Origin: Scenedesmus sp. ARA3
Taxonomy: Eukaryota > Chlorophyta > Chlorophyceae > Sphaeropleales > Scenedesmaceae
Direction: 5' to 3'
NCBI GenBank assembly: GCA_004335835.1
Contig: RWJK01001948.1
Coordinates: 1 to 39,384, forward strand
Length of the DNA stretch: 39,384 bases
The notes under the pieces are model-generated. The model did no database searches. It saw nothing but the letters and a program-made list of their open reading frames with translations, and had not been told where the DNA came from. A program made the translations under genes and the position numbers. Numbering within the stretch: position 1 is the first letter of the stretch; each line of letters starts with the position of its first letter. Positions 1-11,836 of the stretch are shown here, in pieces.

Positions 1-812
1 GCGTATGGCACGTAGACTGGGGGCCAAAGGCGCTGATGCGACGAACACTTGGGGTGACATTGCACCCACAACAACATCGTTTGCTTAGGAGTGTACATTA
101 TTGTCAACACCTGCTTTTCAACGGACGCTTGCACCCTGGGCGTATGCTGAAGGTGGCACAACCCCCTATCGCACGCTTTCACACGCGACAGCAGCATACA
201 TTTTGCATTATCATCGATGCGCTTGGAGTGATTTCCTTGGGCAATACAGAACCAGCAGTGGCAGCAAGCTTGCAGGAACCAACACCAGCACCAGCAGCAC
301 GGCATGTACATGTGGCACTGTTCAACAGCCCCTCGATCAAGATAACTCGCACGATCTGCAGCGGACACTTGCAGGAATCACGGTCATATAAGTCCAACAG
401 CTGCAGAGCACCATCGTCTCGGTAGATGCATATGTCAACGTTGACGATCACAGCCAGCAGCAACACCAACACCACCAACACCGCCAGCTCACACAGCAGC
501 TGCTAGAACAGCTGCAGCAGCAACAGCAGGGGCAGCAGCAGCGATAGCAGCAGAAGCAGGCCGACAGCTTTCGTACAAAGAACAAGTACTGAAGCAGCGA
601 CACTCTCGTACACTGCATTCACACTCACACAAACCAAACTGACAAACGACTAAACTTGCAATACACTCTTGATTGTCTCAGCTGTCTGGTATTGTGACAA
701 GCACTGCTGGTTGATTTTTAGCAGCTCACCTGCTGGATGCCGCACTGCAGCAGCTTACAGGTTTCAGCAGCATGAGCACAAGCACCAGTACAAGTATCTT
801 TGATAACCTCTC
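1..812. other. No gene recognised; possible 3' flank of the PRD1-like gene
   Basis: I see no convincing exon here on either strand. The segment at 720-870 holds extra copies of the 3' end of the PRD1-like last exon with its splice donor. On the minus strand, phase-compatible acceptors occur near 690 and 510, but each would add only a very short tail, so I cannot say whether the neighbouring gene continues into this stretch. Open frames here are short and rich in Cys, Gln and Ala, as expected from CTG/CAG repeat DNA. Confidence 0.4.
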
Positions 813-870
813 TTACCACAGCAGCTCACCTGCTGGATGCCATACTGCAGCAGCTTGTAGTTTCCAGTAG
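720..870 (-). repeat. Degenerate copies of PRD1-like exon 10 3' end plus donor
   Basis: The sequence around the exon 10 donor (near 921-955) recurs near 825-860 and 723-755. Each copy has the GCTGCTGCAGT...CATCCAGCAG block followed by GTGAGC. The copies lie downstream of the exon in transcript orientation. They give the gene three potential donors and make its true C-terminus ambiguous. Confidence 0.7.
755..759 (-). terminator. Candidate TGTAA polyadenylation signal
   Basis: TGTAA, the usual green-algal polyadenylation signal, occurs on the minus strand 54 nt past the stop at 813. It fits a transcript that reads through the last donor and ends in the unspliced open frame. Confidence 0.35.
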
Positions 871-1816
871 TTTGCTTGCAAGCGCCAATACACGTACCTC
901 ATCAAAGTTTCGCTGCAAAAGCTCACCTGCTGGATACCATACTGCAGCAGCTGCTGCTCCAGCTGCAGCCTCACCCCAACAGCCTCATCAGCCGCCACAC
1001 CGCCGCCAATTCCATCGTCTGCTGCTGCTGCTGCTATCACTGCATCGACAGCAGCCACCAGGCAGCTGCTGCAAGCCCACACCACCATGCTGCTGCCCAA
1101 GCTACTGCCAGCTGAGGCAGCAGCAGCCAGCAGCGAGCGCTTGCAGAGATCAAGCAAGCCAGCAGGCCCCAGCAGTAGCTGCTGCAGCCTCACACTGCTG
1201 CTGCTGCTGCTGCCAGCCATCAGAGGCTCGCAGCCTGTGCCTTGCATGCTGAGGTAGCTCAAGTAATCCCAGTCAGCACAGCTACCACTGCTGCTGCTGC
1301 TGCCAGTGCTGCTGCCTGTGCCCAAGCTGCGCAGAGCTGCTGTCAGTATGCACAGCCAGCCAGCCAGCTGCTGCTGCTGTTGTTTGGCTTCAATACAGCC
1401 CCGAGCTAACTGCACTGCCAGCTGCAATGCACCCGGGAACTTCAGGAGCAGTCCCACCAGTGCTGCACACCCCTCCTCTCGCTGCTGCTCTGCATCTGCT
1501 GCTGAAGCTGCTGAAGCCCCCTGCTGCAACTGTGGGCCGCCAGCAGCAGCATCCCCGCTGCCGGCTGCTTCAGTGCTGCTGCTTGCTGGCAGCAGCGCAG
1601 CGAGCCAGCGCTGCAACAGCAGCCGTGCAGTGCCCGGCAGCTGTGCTGCATGTGCCACCACCCACTGTGCTGTAGTGTGATCCGCCTGCAGGCCAGCTGG
1701 CATACTCCTGCCACACTTCTCTATTGCATGCAGGATGCAACTAGGCAGCGGCAGCTGTGCTGCAGCAGCAGCTAGTGCTACAGCCCGGCCATGACTGCTG
1801 CCACCGGCTGCACCCA

Positions 1817-1857
<41 letters not shown>

Positions 1858-3804
1858 GGTACATCCACCAGCAGCACAGTGTCAAGTTGTACTGCCTGTT
1901 GTGACAGGTCAGCTGCCAGCTGCTGCTCAGTCTGGCAGTACAGCAGTACAATCTGCAGCAGCAGATCTGGCTGCGAGAAGATGCCAGGCCCTGCAGTGCC
2001 TACTGCTGCATCCAGCGCAGTCAGCACATCCTGCCACACCCAACATGCATCACCGCAGCGCAGCACAGCCGCCACAATGCACAGCGCTGCTTTGTGCAGC
2101 TCGGACACACCACAGAAGCGCCGGATGTCTGCTGTTGCTGCTGCTGCTGCTGAGCCGCGTTGGTGCTGCTGAGGTGCAGCAGCATGGGCAGCGCTGGGTG
2201 GGTGTGCTGCAGCTGAGCACAGCAGCTCTAGCAGCGCGATCCTGCTGCTGGCTTTGCTGCTCAGTGCGGCAGCAAGGGCAGGGATGTTTGGTGGGGTGCT
2301 GCCTGCAAACACAGCAGGAATGGCTGAGTTGACAGTCCATGAGATGTCAAGGTACCCGCCATGCGACTATGGGGTGCACTGTCATGAAACCTGGCACGGC
2401 ATGCTAGTGAAGTTGCAAGATGCATTCAACACAGCCTTCACTTGCAAACAGCAGCACAGCATGTAGCCAGATCACAGGCATACGCCCACCTGACTCTAAG
2501 TTCAAACCCTCCAGCACCAGCACATAACAGTATGTGAGGTACAATCCACCTCTAGCCTCTAGCATCCACACAGAATGCTTATATGTCAATGCCACATGCC
2601 AGCCCCTCTGAATCCGCACTCACCGATCCGTTTGATGGGTACTGCTTACATCCGCCAAACGTCAGTGCAGTCGGCAACACGCATGCAGCACAGCCAACAC
2701 AGGTAGCTTCAGCACGCTACAAAACACCCGCACCTACCTGGCATGAATGCCTGACCTTCCAGCGCCAGAGCAGCAGCCAGCAGCAGCTGCCACGCCTCCC
2801 CAACAGCAGCAGGCGGCAGGGGCACCGCTTCCAGGATGCCCCAAGTGCTGCTGGCCCATCTGCAGCCGGGGCCCAGCAGCTGCCGTGCAAAGGGGGCCAG
2901 AAAAGAAGACAGCTCGGCGCTGCTGCTGCCTGCACAGTTAGCAGAGGCAGACGTCGGAGCAGAGCAGAGTTGGTGTGGAGTGGTTGCTGGTGCAGTGAAG
3001 AGCAAGGGGAGGGCATGCCCCAGGTGCTGCCGTGCAAAGGGGGGATAGAATAGAGGCCAGCTCGGCGCTGCTGCTGCCTGCACATGCAGCAGAGGCAGCA
3101 GTAATGTCAGAGCAGTGTTGGTGTGGAGTGGGTGCTGGCCCAGCGGCAGATGGGGCCCAGCAGCTGCGGTGCACAGGGACTTAGGAATGAAGACAGCTCG
3201 CCGTTGCTGCTGCCTGCAGAGGCAGAGGCAGTGTCATGCGGAGGTGGAGTTAGCATGGCACTTGCAGCAGCAAATTCTCACCCAAGCTGCACACATACAT
3301 GCACGCAAGGATGCATGGTACAGCAAAGTTGCACAGCCAGCAATAAAAATGCATGAAAGACGTGCAGCACCAGCCCTGCTGTCGACATCTGCTCACCCCT
3401 AATCAGCAGCGCCAGCAGCAGCTGCTGCACGGCATGCAGCAGCCCACAAAACACCCCAAGCTGCTGCTGCTGCTGCCCTGCAGGCAGGCCCTGCTGCGCT
3501 GCTGCTGCCTCCTCTGCTGCTGCCGGCAGCACCCTCTGGGCTGCTGGCAGCACATGCTGCAGTACAGCTTCCATCACAGTCAGCATGTCATCCACTGCAG
3601 CTACTGTTGCAGCACCCGCGCCAGCGCCAGTAGCACAGGCAGTGCCCTGGCTTGCAGTACTGCCCTGCGCCCGCTGCTGCTGCTGCTGTCGCCGCTTTGC
3701 AAATGGCTTGTCCTCTACTGCTGCCGCTGCTGCTTTTGCCTGTGCTGCTTGCTTCTTCTTCCCTCCCTTTCCCTGTGAACCGCCTCCAGTCTTTCCACCA
3801 GCCC

Positions 3805-3841
<37 letters not shown>

Positions 3842-4360
3842 ACTGCCGGAAGCATTGTCGCTGCTACTGCCTGCCTCAAGCATGCCAGTCAGTAGCTGCG
3901 CTGCAGCAGCAGCAAGGCGGCAGCAAACCACCAGGAAGCCCTCTGCCAGGCTTCTGTTGCTCAGCAGGCTAAGCGCTGCCAAGGCCCTATGCACCCCTGC
4001 AAGGATGTGAGGCTGTAGCGCTGCCCAGTTGCTGCTGCTGCTGCTGGCCCACTTGAGGGTTATGTTTGTGAGGACGCTGCAGGGCAGGCAGAAAAGGTAC
4101 GACACATCGCAGAGGGGTTCATGCCATTGGCAGCAGCAGCAGTCAGTACCAGGGGCGCTAGGAAAAAACCCAGCGTAACAGACTGTGGCATTGAACAGGG
4201 TGACACCAATCTGTGCTGACCGTGCAAGCAATGGCTGGTAGTAGGTTGACTAGCCAGCATGTGCAACATGCAGCTAGCGCATGTCATCAAGCTTCAGCAC
4301 CTTACCTGCATGCCGCCTCATATGCAGCTTGCAGCTCAGGCCCCGGCTGAAGCTCCATAC

Positions 4361-4401
<41 letters not shown>

Positions 4402-7400
4402 CCGGCCTGTGCAGCGTCTGGCAGTACTGCCACAGCAGCAGCAGCAAGCCGCACCATTGAGGCCAGAGGTACCAGCAGGCTGCTAGGGTTGGCTGGGTCT
4501 GTGGGCCCTTCCAGTAGCAGCAGCGTGGCTGCGAGCACTGGTGTGTTGCAGCTGGCTGAGCAGTGCTGCAGCAGCTCAGTGAGGGTATCTAGGCCGAAAT
4601 GGAAGTGCTGCATGAAGGCAGGGCCTGCGGACAGCAGCGCAGCATGCGGAAAATTGCATGCGACAGCTAACACGCATGAGACAGCAAAGCAGTTGAAAGA
4701 AGTACAAGGAGACCCTGATGCAGTGCTGCACTGCGCACTGAAGGAGATACGCGCAAGATGCATGTGGGCCGAAGCCACTAGTATGCTTGCATGTAAGCGG
4801 CGCCGCTTCTGTTGCTGACTCATCACTACAGCTTTGACTAGCTCAGCCGCACAGCGCGGCATTGCTGCTCACTGCAGCCACCAAACGCTTAACAAAGTAC
4901 ATGCAGTGCTGGAGAAGTCACTGATCCCGCCTTTGCTCACCTTGGCTGGCCAAGCAGCGCAGCGCAGACACTGCTGCCGCCTGCAGCCCCTCAGCTGCTG
5001 CCTCAAAGGCCCCTGCAGCTGCCATCGAGTGCGCAGCAGCAGCAGCAGCAGCAGGCCCCATGCTGCTGTCAGGCCCTCCTCTTGTGTTGCGCCGCCTGTC
5101 CAGTGCTGCTGCTGCCAGGCTGGCCTGTGTGCTGCAGCTGCTGAGGGTGCCCCGCAGCACTTCAAACAAGTGCTCGCAGCAGTCCTGCTGCATGAGCTGC
5201 TGCAGCAGCGCTGCCGGCGCACGTGCAGCAACAGCAACTAGCAGCTGGCAGCCTGACAGCTGCAGCTGAGTATCATCAGCCAGCAGTACTGGCTTGAGTG
5301 CAGCCATTAGGCTGCTTGCCAGATCAGGCTGCTGCTGCTGCTGCTGCTGTTGGCTGTACTGCTGCTGGGAGTGGGTGGTGCTGTGCAGCAGCAGGGGCTG
5401 CTGGCTGTTGAGAGGGGCTGCTGCTGCTGTTGGCATGTGGCTGGCAGACTCTACAGCACAGCCTGTGTTTGCGGGTACATGGAAATATGCCACAATTTGG
5501 CATCACTCCATTCAGGTGGGTGCAACATGCCAGCGGTGCCTCAACAGCACCTCACTTGCTTAGACATGCTTTGACTTGGCTTCTGGTTGCAGATTTTAAT
5601 GATGATGTAGCATCCGCCACCTGCTGCTCCTTGTGCTGCCGCGCTACTTGCATCACATTGTGCCCAGTTGCCGATATCTTCTACAGCAAATAATAAAACA
5701 TTGAACATGTATCACTGCAAATATGGACTGGTGCAAGTGTTTGCTCACCTGTCTCTGCCAGGCGCAGCAGCAGCTGCATCGCCAGCTGCTGCAGTGGCCC
5801 AGCTGCCAAGTCAGGCAGCAGCTGCAGCAGGCCACAGAACAGCTGCTGCACCAGGCTAGGGGGCAGGCAGGCAGGGGCGGCCGGGCTGCCTGCTGCTGCT
5901 GCTTGCAGGGCGACAGGGCTGCTGCTGTTGGCTGCAATGATTGAGAAGGTGCTGCAGGAAAGCAAGACATTGACCATCAGCGTGAGCATGTGTGCTTGCC
6001 ACAAACTAATCGCATGTGCCAGTAACAGGCCTGCTGGAATGTTGCAGCGGTAGCAAATGGATGCAAAGCAGCAGCTCAAGGTCACAGCGCACACGCTCTG
6101 CGCAGCTGGCACCACTGCCACTGCAGCCCGACACAGTCACACACATGCTGCTGTTTGCCAACAAGCCACACAGCAGCAAGCAGACAGTTGTCATCTCCAG
6201 GAACCAGGACACTACGACCAGGCCCTATGCAACCCAAGCTGAGCATACCAGTGGTTCAAACGCTAGCCATTACACACTCACTGCAGCAGCGGCACGACAA
6301 TCGACTCCAGGCCGCAGTTGAGTCCTGCAGCCATCTCTGCAGCTAGCTCGGGGCATGAGTGCAGTGCAGATGCCAGCATGGCACCTGCAGATCCATGCGT
6401 AGCCACCAGCTGCTGCAGCAGGGCCAGGCAGGAGGCAACGGCTGCTGCTGACTGCAGAGTAGCTGTGCCTGCCCCTGCAGCAACTGCTGCTGCTGCTGCT
6501 GCTGCTGCTGTTGATGGCTCGCAGGCGAGGGCTGCGGCACTTGGAGGCCATGGCAGGTGCAGCAGCTGCTGCATGATCCTGCAAGCACACACAGGCAGGG
6601 TGATGAGCTGAGAGGCAGCTGTGCGCGACCAAGCAAGGTATAAGCAGAATGTTGCAGCTGCTTGCACTTGCACTAAAGATGCTGCTGGCTTTTGAAGCAC
6701 TGTGGGGCAGTCCAACTACAACGAAGGACAACACCATGCAGGTGCTGCTTGATTGGTGAATTTGTGATTTTTAATTTGCTTTGGCTTGATTGATGATTTG
6801 ATCATGATGATGAACACCACGCAGGTGCTTGCAGGCAGTTGCTCACCGCTCTGTGAAGAGTTCCGGCAGGTAGTTGGGAGCACAGCTGGCCATCATCAGT
6901 GCCGTATCCTGCAAGGCCTGCAGCAGCAGCCATGATGATTGTGGCAGACCCAGCATGGTTTGCAGTTGTGAGACCAGAAGCAGCAGCATTGTGGGCATGC
7001 AGCGCAGAGGAGAGTTCACATTACACGTACACATATCATTACCGCTGCATCAGTCTGCTGCAGCCAAGCTAGCTTCCGCTCCTGCAGCGCTCTACTTCAC
7101 TAAAGCGATCCTAAGCTCACCATGGATACTCCAAGGTCCTGCGTGCTGTTGAAAGCTGAGAGTAGGCCTGCCACAAGCAGCGCTGCATGCTGGCTCAGCA
7201 GCACATGCAGCAGGCGCGCCCCCTCAGGCCCCTCTGGGTCAAACATTGCCATGAACTCCCTGCAACCAGGACAATGCTTATGTCAATGAAATTGTTGAAA
7301 TCTTTGCCGTATGTATTAAGATTGCAGCTTACGGATGCAGCCAACAGTACATATGGTGGACCTGCACAACTTGCAGGAACATTGCGGCCTACTGCCTCTG

Positions 7401-7612
7401 CTGCTGCAAGGACTTTGGCGAAGACAGTAACCATTGGCAGCTGCTGCAGCTGCGCACCTGACTGCAAACTGCTTCTTGCTGTCCAACTGTCCTGGATCAG
7501 ACAGGCTGTGCAGGAAGCAGGCCAAGCATATTGTGCGGCCATCTTCAAAGTTGTAGACAAGGTAATTGGCATGCTGCTGCTGCTCGTGCAACCCGTGCAG
7601 CACGAAACTCAT
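813..7612 (-). CDS. PRD1: PRD1/MEI1-like meiotic recombination initiation protein, polyGln-rich
   Basis: Exons, 5' to 3' on the minus strand: 7458-7612, 7121-7259, 6847-6917, 6282-6578, 5749-5951, 4941-5450, 4306-4624, 3397-4076, 2738-2929 and 927-2302. They sum to 3942 nt, exactly 1314 codons, with every intron phase compatible. Reading through the last donor adds 37 residues to a stop at 813, giving about 1351, close to the roughly 1,330 I recall for Arabidopsis PRD1. An in-frame TGA lies 6 nt before the ATG. Residues 25-40 carry a G-R-T-I-C-L-A-C-F block, followed by an LLHVLLSQHAALL helix; this order resembles the N-terminus of plant PRD1. The rest is Leu/Ala-rich helical (ARM-like) sequence with Gln runs (13 Gln from CTG at 1818-1857) and a Lys-rich patch in exon 8. 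PRD1 acts in the nucleus in making meiotic double-strand breaks. The family name rests on remembered motifs; a different ARM-repeat protein is possible. The 3' end is uncertain. Confidence 0.62.
1818..1857. repeat. CTG/CAG microsatellite coding polyGln
   Basis: About 13 uninterrupted CTG units; on the minus strand they encode a Gln run in exon 10 of the PRD1-like gene. Similar coding runs lie at about 3806-3837 and 4362-4400 (polyGln) and 6484-6510 (polyAla by a different frame), all in this gene. Confidence 0.95.
2930..3230 (-). repeat. Extra copies of PRD1-like exon 9 inside intron 8
   Basis: The 5' part of exon 9, with its GTGCAG acceptor and the stretch reading GSSSAELS, lies at about 2870-2940. 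It recurs in degraded form near 3018-3085 and 3150-3225, about 145 bp apart. The extra copies sit upstream of the exon in the transcript, carry frame-breaking changes, and retain the GGCAGCAGCAGCGCCGAGCT-like core. Confidence 0.7.
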
Positions 7613-8570
7613 GTTTCACGACTTACACTACTGATTGATCATTGTGTAATTTTGTGCAACTGCAGCATCTACCGGCATGCTGGGGTCTGCTTTTGCGATC
7701 ATACGGTTGCAGCGTACGACATGCAGAAGAGACAAAGGTTTGCTGACGTCAGTAAATCAGTTGGTCTAGTGTGAATCCATACGATAATTGGCTCAAAGGC
7801 AAGGTGCGCCAAAGGCGGTGTGCCAAGTAACACGTTTTCAAATAGAGTGAGCTGAGCAACCTTGGCACTGGAGACAGTACACGGTCCTTGCCAGAAACCA
7901 CAAACGCCGGACGTTCTTGTGCACAGATTACACTGGTTTGAAACTGCGTATAGCCATGGTGCCACAATCTCTGCAGCACAGTACTGGCCAGTAGCGTGCT
8001 GCTGTACAGCTGCCAGGCAGTGCCTTGAGTCATGGGCAAAGTTCCCACGTATATGCTGATGATGCCATCACATGTCCGCCACTGAATTCAATTGTCAGCG
8101 AGCTCCTGCTACACACTGCTGATTAAGTCATTAGATGCCACCTGCCAACCGCCACTGATCAGCTGACGAGCTCAGCAACCCTCAACCACACATGATGGCT
8201 GGCAGTGCAGCGTTCTTACAGGCTGCAGCCACCTGCATGTTCGACTGTACACTGCCGGGAAGAACCAAGATGCCCTCTTGTCATGCAATAGTGCTTTTGC
8301 GTTACAATGATGACAACTCGAAGATCCCAGAGCAGGCTGCCCAGCTTGCCTTGCTGAGTCAATTGAACAAGATCTTGTTCAGTACCTCTAGAGGTCAGCT
8401 GGACCCAACTGCTCAACACCCTTCAGCCAGGCGAGCTGAGCCACACACAGATGCGTGCTGCTCCAAAACCCTGCCACTGCCGACATCAATATTATTGTCG
8501 CACAGTGCGTGGTCACCTTCTTGACTTGTTTGTTCAGAGCTTTGCTCAAGAGCAGCCGCCAACCGGCAGG
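7613..8570. other. Intergenic region upstream of the PRD1-like gene
   Basis: No supported exon. It should hold the PRD1-like promoter and the 3' end of the secreted-protein gene. TTACA at 8302-8306 and 8216-8220 reads TGTAA on the minus strand and could be polyadenylation signals for the latter. I found no clear TATA box for the PRD1-like gene. Confidence 0.4.
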
Positions 8571-8637
8571 TCACATGTGCTGTTTGCTGCCTTGTTGGGA
8601 TCTGCCGCGGCCTGACAGCAGGGTTGGCAGCCTGTGC

Positions 8638-8689
<52 letters not shown>

Positions 8690-9361
8690 CAATAGCAACA
8701 GCAGTTACAGCATGTGTGTTGTGCTCTGCAAGAACCACGCAGCAACAGTACATATGCAGAGGTGTTAGGGGGGGTGAAATCCAGTGCAGCCTGGCCCTGC
8801 AAGATGTATAACTGAAAAACGCCACGCAGCATGCAACATGCGTGCCACGCCACCTCTCAAGCTGGCGACACTGCCTCAACGCATTCAATCATCAACAATG
8901 CTGGCTGCTGCCAGCCAGCTGCCCATGTCCAGCAACCGCTCACCTGACGAGCACAGCAGGCCAGTGCCCAAGGGCCCAGGCGAGTTGGCGAGCTCCGGGG
9001 GAGCATTCGCAAAGCATGACTTTGCGCAGGGGAAGCAGCCAGGCGCAAAGCATACGCCAGCCTCAAACTGTGAGCAAGTGCAGTTGACCTTAGGGCCAAA
9101 CCCTGGCTGGAACTCCAGCTGTGCCATCATGTCTGACACTGCTTTGCACTGCAGGTTGCCTTTTGGGCATGGGATACGCGTACGTTGACCACGACCGAGC
9201 CAGTGCTTGTCTTTGTTGTTGTGTGCTGGAGTGGTGGGGAGCTGCTTTCTGTGCTGGGCAGCAGCACTGTTGCGCTGCTGTTGGCCTGCCTGCTGGCACA
9301 GCACAGCGCAGATGTAAGCTGCACCGAGCACCAACAGGAGAAGTTTGATGCTTGGTTTCAT
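8571..9361 (-). CDS. Cys-rich secreted protein of unknown function
   Basis: Exon 1 at 8944-9361 begins MKPSIKLLLLVLGAAYICAV, a textbook signal peptide: Lys at positions 2 and 6, then a Leu-rich core, with likely cleavage near residue 22. A Gln/Asn/Lys-rich spacer follows. Then comes a compact region with nine Cys, including CTCSQFEAGVCFAPGCFPC and CAKSC motifs, which suggests disulfide bonding outside the cell or in the secretory pathway. The donor GTGAGC after LLCSS is clear (phase 1). A compatible second exon at 8571-8725 follows a CTTGCAG acceptor; it encodes a polyAla run from the CAG array and then a stop, giving about 190 residues, but this exon is doubtful. I do not recognise the family. 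A cell-wall or matrix protein is only a guess. Confidence 0.5.
8639..8685. repeat. CAG microsatellite
   Basis: About 15 tandem CAG units. If exon 2 of the secreted-protein model is right they encode polyAla on the minus strand; otherwise they are non-coding. Confidence 0.95.
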
Positions 9362-10012
9362 GATATCTTGATGTCAAGCACGCTGGGGATACGGGCGCTG
9401 TTTGCTAGAGCAAACAACTGGAGGTCGTTGGACGTGGTGTCGCCCTTCCGTAAGATTCGCAAGGATCGCTGAGCAAAGGGCAAGTACATTAAGTTTTTAG
9501 TACTTATCAGGAGCAGCACAACCCATCGAGCTTACCATGTTTCTGCTGTCGGTCTGTTTCCCTCGAGTCGGTTACGACATGCTACGACTTGCTGTCACGT
9601 GGAAACCCGTGTTGGCACGAGTCTGTAGAGCACCAAAAAGTCAACCAAAAGTACTGATTTGAATAGGATCCTGTAACAGCACAAGCTTGGGATGCCCATT
9701 GATGCTGATGTGCTCTGCAAGGCATCAGCAGTACAGGTCCTGTATGATCTCTGAACTTCAGAGAGAGACCAGTCGTTCATCGGAAGTTTGGTCTCAGAAG
9801 ACCTGCAAGGCGGCATATACACTGCATCCGGAATACTGGTCCAGCGAATCATCGCCACACAGCAGCATTACAAAGCATGCATGCAGACACATTGCCGCAA
9901 AACTGCTCACGAGCCTCACCAAATGACCATGCACATGCAGCTGCTGCATGAACGCTGCCAGCTGGACCACTGATCATTGCCAGTGATCCCCGTGGGATGT
10001 ATCAACTGGCAG

Positions 10013-10047
<35 letters not shown>

Positions 10048-11836
10048 ACTTTCATGTGCTGAACACCGTGACATACATGAATCAAAACGGCTGCCAGCAC
10101 TGCTACGACACTGGCAGTGTGCTCCTACCAACACCAAGTCAACAGTACAGCAAATGGAACATACAAGCAAACACAAGCCTTGAGGGCGGTGCTTGTGATG
10201 CTCAACAACGCATGTCGCTGTCGAGCTTGGTGTGGACAATGCGCATTGCGCTGCTCGCAAGAATTGAGAGCATCCACCCACCAATGCCGCCATCGCCATG
10301 GCAGCAGATCAAAGCACAGCTGCGGCGCAAATGAGCAGTGCCATCTCTGTCAGCTGGAAACAAAATCCTCGCGGGCAAAGCAAGCCTTCCACAAAACCTG
10401 CCCAAGATTTTGGCACAGGAAACACCAAAATGCTGTCACAAGCCAGCTGCAAGCCGCACTGCTGTAAGTTTTGCTGTTGATGGGGAGCCCATGCGGCTGC
10501 ATTGCCGCACCCCCTATTCCCACAGCTGCAGCACACCCAGCGTACACTTGAGGTGCAAGCAGAATGCGCTTGCAACCAAATGATATGCTGCATGCACCAA
10601 GCCTACGGCACTCCCAGGTCATTCAATGATAACAGAGTCATTATACACGCCACAGCAGCGGCTGCAGTGGACCCCTAGACAATGCAAGAATGCCGAGCCC
10701 AGCGACACAATCTCAGTCACGGCCACAGCCTGCAAGTGCCCCGACTAGGCAGCCTGTTCAAAAGCGAACCCAGCAGAGTATATCGACTGATTACGTGTTG
10801 CAAATAAGGCAGAGGCAATAGGTTATGCAGCTGCAGCAATCATTCCCACCCCTTTGCCAATAGTCATGCCCCTCTAGCCACGCAGCACCTTGAAACACAA
10901 TGATCACCCAGCTGTTGCAGCACGACACACGTGTGCATCACACTACACACTGCACCCCCAGCAGCTATCACCTGCTGCTGTCCGTCCCACCAAACACTCC
11001 ACGAGTCTGATACTCTGCCTGACATGACACAGCTTGACAGCCACTGCTTGCTGAACCGCTGTTTTGAATCTTGCCGGCACAGCTTCCTGCCAGGGAGCAG
11101 TGCATCAACACGGCCCTGCTGTGGCTAAGTGTCTGCTCTGCTGCCACTGCTGCTGCAACTGCTCCTTGCCGCTTGCTGCACTTGGCCTACAGACTGCAAG
11201 ATGGGTAGCTGGGCTAGCTGTCGCGTGTTGCGCGCTGCTTGCCGAAGAGGTGGCAGATGTTGAACCTGAAGCAGCAGGCACAGCCGCACATCAGTGTGGC
11301 ACCAACAGGGGGCAGGCGGCTGTCGGAGTGAGTCAGCGTGCTATAGCGGGCTCACGCCAACACACACACTCTGTGCATTGCCTGATCAAACAGTGACTCT
11401 GGAGATGGCCAATGCACAGCAGACACCTACACAGAAGCAAGCCTGCATCACCAGTCCAATCAATCACAATGCTGCTGCTTTGATAAGGCATGCGCTGCTG
11501 CTTGCGCTGAACGCATGTGCCCCAGCAACACTGCCGCGATGCAGTCACAGCATGGTGCATACGCGCGCCTGCCTGCATGCAGCACTGAATGCTGTGTGCA
11601 TAAGCACAAGATTGCCACAGCAAACACATCACTACCAGCTGCAGTGCAATGCAGCCACTCACTTCCTGTTCGCCTTGACAGCCCGTGCGAGTGCCTTCAC
11701 ATCTTTTGTTGGCGCGCAGTTGCCTGGCAGGAACTCCACCACCTGCACACGCATGCGAAGCATGCCACATTCCATCAACACTCAGATGCGCATGGCCGCC
11801 CACCATACATGGCGTTTGTAGTGTAGCACTGCACGA
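9362..11836. other. No gene recognised (about 2.5 kb)
   Basis: Both strands hold only short frames of mixed composition and a CTG microsatellite at about 10016-10046. Two plus-strand stretches (10210-10334 and 10338-10475, the latter ending at a GTAAGT) look mildly protein-like, but I could not chain them into a gene. The right part should hold the 3' UTR of the LRR gene, which ends at 11837. Confidence 0.4.

Noticed and set aside
9362..11836. A gene in the gap between the secreted-protein and LRR genes
   Set aside because: Short open stretches on both strands could not be joined with consistent phases and show no recognisable motifs.
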